NCBI RefSeq assembly: GCF_001578185.1
Contig: NZ_CP011008.1
Span: 5,281,501-5,345,500 of the forward strand
DNA: 64,000 nucleotides
Source of the DNA: Peribacillus simplex
GTDB lineage: Bacteria > Bacillota > Bacilli > Bacillales > DSM-1321
Direction of reading: 5' to 3'
The notes beneath the pieces are model-generated. The model saw nothing but the letters and a program-made list of their open reading frames with translations, was not told the DNA's origin and did not search any database. Positions within the stretch are counted from its first letter, which is position 1. Each line of letters opens with the position of its first letter. The position numbers were made by a program, and so were the translations under genes. This document shows positions 60,904 to 64,000 of the stretch, piece after piece.

Positions 60904-61522
60904 ATTTGAGTGGACTAATGACTAAATGGCGATATGGTTCCGTCCCACTTGAAGTTGTTTTTATTTTTGGATAATGCAGGAGAGCATTATGGATGACTTT
61001 ACGTTCATAGGATGGCATTGGCTCCAGTGAAACAGCTTTACCTGTTTTTAGAGCTTTATTTGCCATTCTTCCAGCCAATTGGATTAAAGTTTCATTGCGG
61101 CGATTTCGATAATCTTCTGCATCTACAGTAATATTCAAGAACTGCTTCGAATATCGATTTGCAACCAGCTGCGCTAAATACTGAAGGGAATTTAGTGTTT
61201 GACCCCTTTTTCCAATTAATAATGCAATTTTATCACCTGATAAATGAAATGTTACGTTCTTACCTTTACGATGGACATCAATTTTTGCATTGACTCCCAT
61301 TTCCACGCTGACATTCTTCAAAAATTTAAGTGTCTCTTCAATGGGATCGGGAGGCAATGTCACATGGACAATTGCCTTCCTTGCACCAAATAAACCAAAA
61401 AATCCTTTTTTGCCTTCATCTTCTATTTCAATCTCCACGCGATCTTTAGTGCTGTTCAGTTGAGCTAAAGCTAAATTTACTGCTTCTTCGACAGATTGTC
61501 CTGTAGCAGTTACTTTTTTCAC
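60902..61522 (-). CDS. jag: Jag/KhpB RNA-binding protein (SpoIIIJ-associated)
   Basis: 206 residues: N-terminal Jag_N domain (about 1-50), a KH domain with [19 protein letters not shown], and a C-terminal R3H domain ([15 protein letters not shown]). Binds RNA and is linked with KhpA and YidC in cell-wall and division control in related bacteria. It overlaps yidC by four bases. Confidence 0.94.
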   Translation of the reverse strand: MKKVTATGQSVEEAVNLALAQLNSTKDRVEIEIEDEGKKGFFGLFGARKAIVHVTLPPDPIEETLKFLKNVSVEMGVNAKIDVHRKGKNVTFHLSGDKIALLIGKRGQTLNSLQYLAQLVANRYSKQFLNITVDAEDYRNRRNETLIQLAGRMANKALKTGKAVSLEPMPSYERKVIHNALLHYPKIKTTSSGTEPYRHLVISPLK

Positions 61523-62307
61523 TTTTTCTTTGCCCCTCCCGCGTTTTCCGCAGCTGCTTTTCTAAGATCCGGACCTTTAATGAAATATGTTTGAACGATA
61601 CCAAAAAGGTTACCTACTACCCAGTAAAGAGAAAGAGCAGCGGGAAATTTAATAGCAAAAACAACAATCATTATTGGCATGATGTAAAGCATCATCGTCA
61701 TTTGTGCCGCCATTTGTGGATTGGAGTTCATTCCAGCCATGGACATCTTTTGCTGGATAAATGTCGTAATACCTGCAACAACCGGTAAAATATAATAAGG
61801 ATCCGGGGAACCTAAATCAAACCAAAGAAAGCTATGTAAAGAAATTTCTTTCGTACGGCTGATGGCATGGTAAAATCCGATCAAAATCGGCATTTGGACC
61901 ACTATAGGCAAACATCCCGCCAATGGATTCACATTATATTTTGAAAATAAAGCCATTGTTTCTTGCTGTAGTTTTTGTTGTGTGGCAGCATCTTTTGAGC
62001 TGTATTTTGCTTGAAGTTCTTTCATCTCAGGCTGAATGGCCTGCATAGCTTTCGAGCTTTTCACCTGTTTGATCATTAGTGGAAGTAATGCTAAGCGAAT
62101 GATTAATGTAACACCGATGAGTCCCAAACCATAGTTCTCGCCAAATGCTTCAGAAAGCCAAATGATCAGGGCTGATAATGGATAGACAATGTATGAATTC
62201 CAAAAACCTTCACTTTCCGCAGTAATAGGTTCTTTAATTTCCGTACACCCTGCTAACAACATCATTATCGAGGCTAGTCCAATAATGAGTAATATTCGTT
62301 TTTTCAA
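61519..62307 (-). CDS. yidC: Membrane protein insertase YidC (SpoIIIJ/OxaA)
   Basis: A 262-residue lipoprotein insertase with five membrane segments. TTG at 62307 follows AGGAGG by nine bases and gives a lipoprotein signal with C21 in MLLAGC; upstream open codons lack a ribosome site. The conserved insertase core includes [20 protein letters not shown]. It helps insert and fold membrane proteins; the SpoIIIJ form is required after engulfment in sporulation. Confidence 0.95.
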   Translation of the reverse strand: MKKRILLIIGLASIMMLLAGCTEIKEPITAESEGFWNSYIVYPLSALIIWLSEAFGENYGLGLIGVTLIIRLALLPLMIKQVKSSKAMQAIQPEMKELQAKYSSKDAATQQKLQQETMALFSKYNVNPLAGCLPIVVQMPILIGFYHAISRTKEISLHSFLWFDLGSPDPYYILPVVAGITTFIQQKMSMAGMNSNPQMAAQMTMMLYIMPIMIVVFAIKFPAALSLYWVVGNLFGIVQTYFIKGPDLRKAAAENAGGAKKK

Positions 62308-62485
62308 CCGTAATTTCCTCCTATCTGCAATCAATCTTTTTTGAAACAATTGTGAACTGTTCATTAGCGGCTTTCAAGGAAAAGTATTCCACCATTTTCA
62401 CAATTCCAATAGGAATTTTCTATGTCATCTTTTTCAAGTTACTACATGATCCGAGGAGTGCTTAGTATTCGGTATTAAGGGGACT

Positions 62486-62842
62486 TTATTGTTTTTTCAT
62501 TTTAAAGTTTAGTGATTTAGAACGTTTCAGGACATGGATCAAGCTGCTTTTCACCTGGAAAAAGTCCATCTCCGCCGCTGGTTTTCGAGCAATCACAATA
62601 TAATCCTTACCCACTTCTATATCTTCTTTCAATTCCAAAAACGCTTGCCTTATGTATCTTTTAATTTGGTTCCTTACAACGGCATTCCCGATTTTTTTAC
62701 TGACAGAAAGGCCGATCCGAAAATAATCCTGACCTGGCTTTTCAAGGACATAGACAACAAATTGCCGATTAGCGGAAGATTCACCTTTTTTAAACACAAG
62801 CTGAAATTCGTCCTCTTTCTTAATCCTTAACTTTTTTTTCAT
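62486..62842 (-). CDS. rnpA: Ribonuclease P protein component
   Basis: A 118-residue basic protein with the RNR-like helix [14 protein letters not shown] that binds the RNase P RNA and the pre-tRNA leader. ATG 62842, behind AAGGTG, gives the usual N-terminus [13 protein letters not shown]; the 21 upstream codons are not needed. Confidence 0.96.
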   Translation of the reverse strand: MKKKLRIKKEDEFQLVFKKGESSANRQFVVYVLEKPGQDYFRIGLSVSKKIGNAVVRNQIKRYIRQAFLELKEDIEVGKDYIVIARKPAAEMDFFQVKSSLIHVLKRSKSLNFKMKKQ

Positions 62843-62893
62843 TTTTACACCTTCATTACATGAATTGAGTCTCAGTAAATCCCTTATTTTGCG

Positions 62894-62923
62894 AAAAAAG
62901 ACCACTGAGACTTTTCAGTGGTC
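62894..62923 (-). terminator. Attenuating hairpin between rpmH and rnpA
   Basis: GACCACTGA pairs with TCAGTGGTC, then TTTTTT. The 5' arm starts at the last base of the rpmH stop codon. It should reduce rnpA transcription relative to rpmH. Confidence 0.85.
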
Positions 62924-63057
62924 TATGCAGATAATACTTTTCTGCCCTTACGGCGACGTGCAGCGATTACTCTACGTCCGTTTTTCGTGCTCATACGTGC
63001 ACGGAAACCGTGAACTTTACTATGTTTGCGGTTATTCGGTTGATAAGTTCTTTTCAT
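62923..63057 (-). CDS. rpmH: Ribosomal protein bL34
   Basis: A 44-residue, arginine- and lysine-rich protein from ATG 63057 (GGAGG nine bases upstream), beginning [20 protein letters not shown] and ending KVLSA. Its position next to dnaA marks the chromosome origin. Confidence 0.97.
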   Translation of the reverse strand: MKRTYQPNNRKHSKVHGFRARMSTKNGRRVIAARRRKGRKVLSA

Positions 63058-63449
63058 TATATGACACCTCCCTGAGGAATAACAGTTAAAGACAGTCTTT
63101 ACAATTATATAGATGGAGGTTTCTACTTGTCAACCTCATCCATAAAAATATTTCTTTTTAATGCTCAATGTCCAGTAGGCCTTTTTTTACTACCTAGCCT
63201 ATTGTAAATGATTTTGCTCCGAACTGATATAGAAATTTTTGGGGAGAGGGGAATTTCCATCAATTTTTCCATGAACACATATATTAAATTCCCAAGGTAT
63301 CTTCCTGATCGACATGGCATTCGACAAATAATTAAGAATTAACCTAAATCATCTTTTAATGTTCCATTCGGTTTTTTCGCGGTTTTCCGGGGAGAACAAC
63401 TTGATTCATCCAAAATAAATCAAATTAATCCGAGCCTATAATTATGGTC

Positions 63450-63712
63450 TGTGGATAAAATTCGACATGTTTTTTTCTATCCACAACCCTTTTCATAGAC
63501 TTTTGCACATAACAATTGCCTGTGGAAAAGTTTTTCCCACAGGCTCGGTAAGTTGTGGATAAAGTTTTCTAACCCATTGCAAGACGCCTGAATTTCTGAT
63601 ATTATATTTGTGTTTTCACTCTGAATAACTTTATCAACAGGTATCGGTTATCCACAGACTGTGTATAACATGTGGATAGTTTATTCGACCTGTGTATATT
63701 AATATGTCCACA
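63450..63712. other. Origin-proximal DnaA-box cluster upstream of dnaA
   Basis: Perfect boxes are TGTGGATAA at 63450 and 63554 and TTATCCACA at 63648. One-mismatch boxes are at 63477, 63521, 63631, 63660 and 63671. A hairpin CCTGTGG...CCCACAGG lies at 63519-63543. The position matches the incA/incB part of the bipartite Bacillus oriC; the unwinding region would be beyond dnaA, outside this window. 63058-63449 holds no gene that I see. Confidence 0.85.
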
Positions 63713-63985
63713 GATGGTGGATATTGTCGAAAACCCTTTTTCTTTCTTATTATATATTTTTCAAAATACCTGTTGATGAATAAAAATCCAAACCTACACC
63801 TGGTTACCAGATGTAGTCTGTACAAAGGTTGTACAGCGCTAGATATAGTTATAGGGAATTAACATTACAACACACAAATCCCTTACAGCTCACCGAACCT
63901 TTGCTGTCAAAATTTATATAAAGACGGCAATCGATGAGTTTATTTGTGCCTATACATTTAAGATTCTATTAATAAAATATTTTGC

Positions 63986-63994
63986 AAAGGAGGG
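63986..63994 (+). promoter_or_regulatory. Ribosome binding site of dnaA at the window edge
   Basis: AAAGGAGGG lies six bases before the end of the window. The gene order places the dnaA start codon immediately after base 64000. Confidence 0.75.
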
Positions 63995-64000
63995 ATAAGT

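Noticed and set aside
63450..63712. CRISPR-like repeats near the end of the window
   Set aside because: The repeated words are 9-base DnaA boxes with irregular spacing and both orientations; no array is present anywhere in the window.

Overview
The window looks like the chromosomal origin flank of an endospore-forming Bacillaceae bacterium, probably a Peribacillus/Bacillus simplex-like species. The genus is inferred from gene order and protein character and no database was searched. From about 27 kb to the right end it follows the Bacillus order leftward from dnaA: rpmH, rnpA, yidC(spoIIIJ), jag, mnmE, mnmG, rsmG, noc, parA(soj), parB(spo0J), yyaC, mscS, ychF, rpsF-ssb-rpsR, yybS, gdpP, rplI, dnaC, purA, tRNAs, walRKHIJ, htrA, rlmH. 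Nearly all of it is on the minus strand. The last bases are a DnaA-box cluster and a strong ribosome binding site that must belong to dnaA, whose start codon lies just past base 64000.

Left part (1-26 kb, accessory). It holds a partial rRNA methyltransferase gene, a PTS IIC-like permease, a GltC-like LysR regulator divergent from an NADP-type glutamate dehydrogenase (gdhA), and a decayed ribose operon. In that operon rbsR has two frameshifts, rbsD has a frameshift and has lost its end, rbsK is intact and no transporter follows. Next comes a six-gene hydroxamate-citrate siderophore operon in exactly the rhbABCDEF order, behind a very long Fur-type inverted repeat; schizokinen is the likely product. 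Then follow a cytoplasmic alpha-amylase, peptidase T, a large KatE catalase with a sigma-B-like promoter, the DEAD-box helicase DbpA, an HmoA-like heme monooxygenase, a deleted IS1182-type element, and an RlmN/Cfr-family radical SAM methyltransferase next to rlmH.

Right part (27-64 kb, core). It carries cell-wall control (WalRKHIJ, HtrA and a G5/M23 peptidase behind three tandem WalR-type hexamers), four tRNAs (Phe, Asp, Glu, Lys), purine synthesis (purA), replication and segregation (dnaC, ssb, parAB, noc, two parS-type sites), c-di-AMP turnover (gdpP), ribosomal proteins, tRNA modification (mnmE/mnmG), and membrane insertion and RNase P genes. DnaA boxes lie at three places: beside dnaA, upstream of mnmE, and 36 kb away between htrA and rlmH. 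The distant cluster overlaps a 53-codon CxxH/CxxC gene.

Mobile DNA is a clear theme. Two virtually identical 1,888-bp group IIC introns sit immediately after the terminators of rpsR and jag. A deleted IS1182-like element sits in what was a terminator loop, with an 8-bp target duplication. A 221-bp MITE-like element with terminal inverted repeats and a 6-bp duplication sits in the terminator T-tract of yyaC, and related repeats lie next to two more terminators. Every mobile insertion seen here is at or beside an intrinsic terminator. I saw no CRISPR array, prophage or defence cassette.
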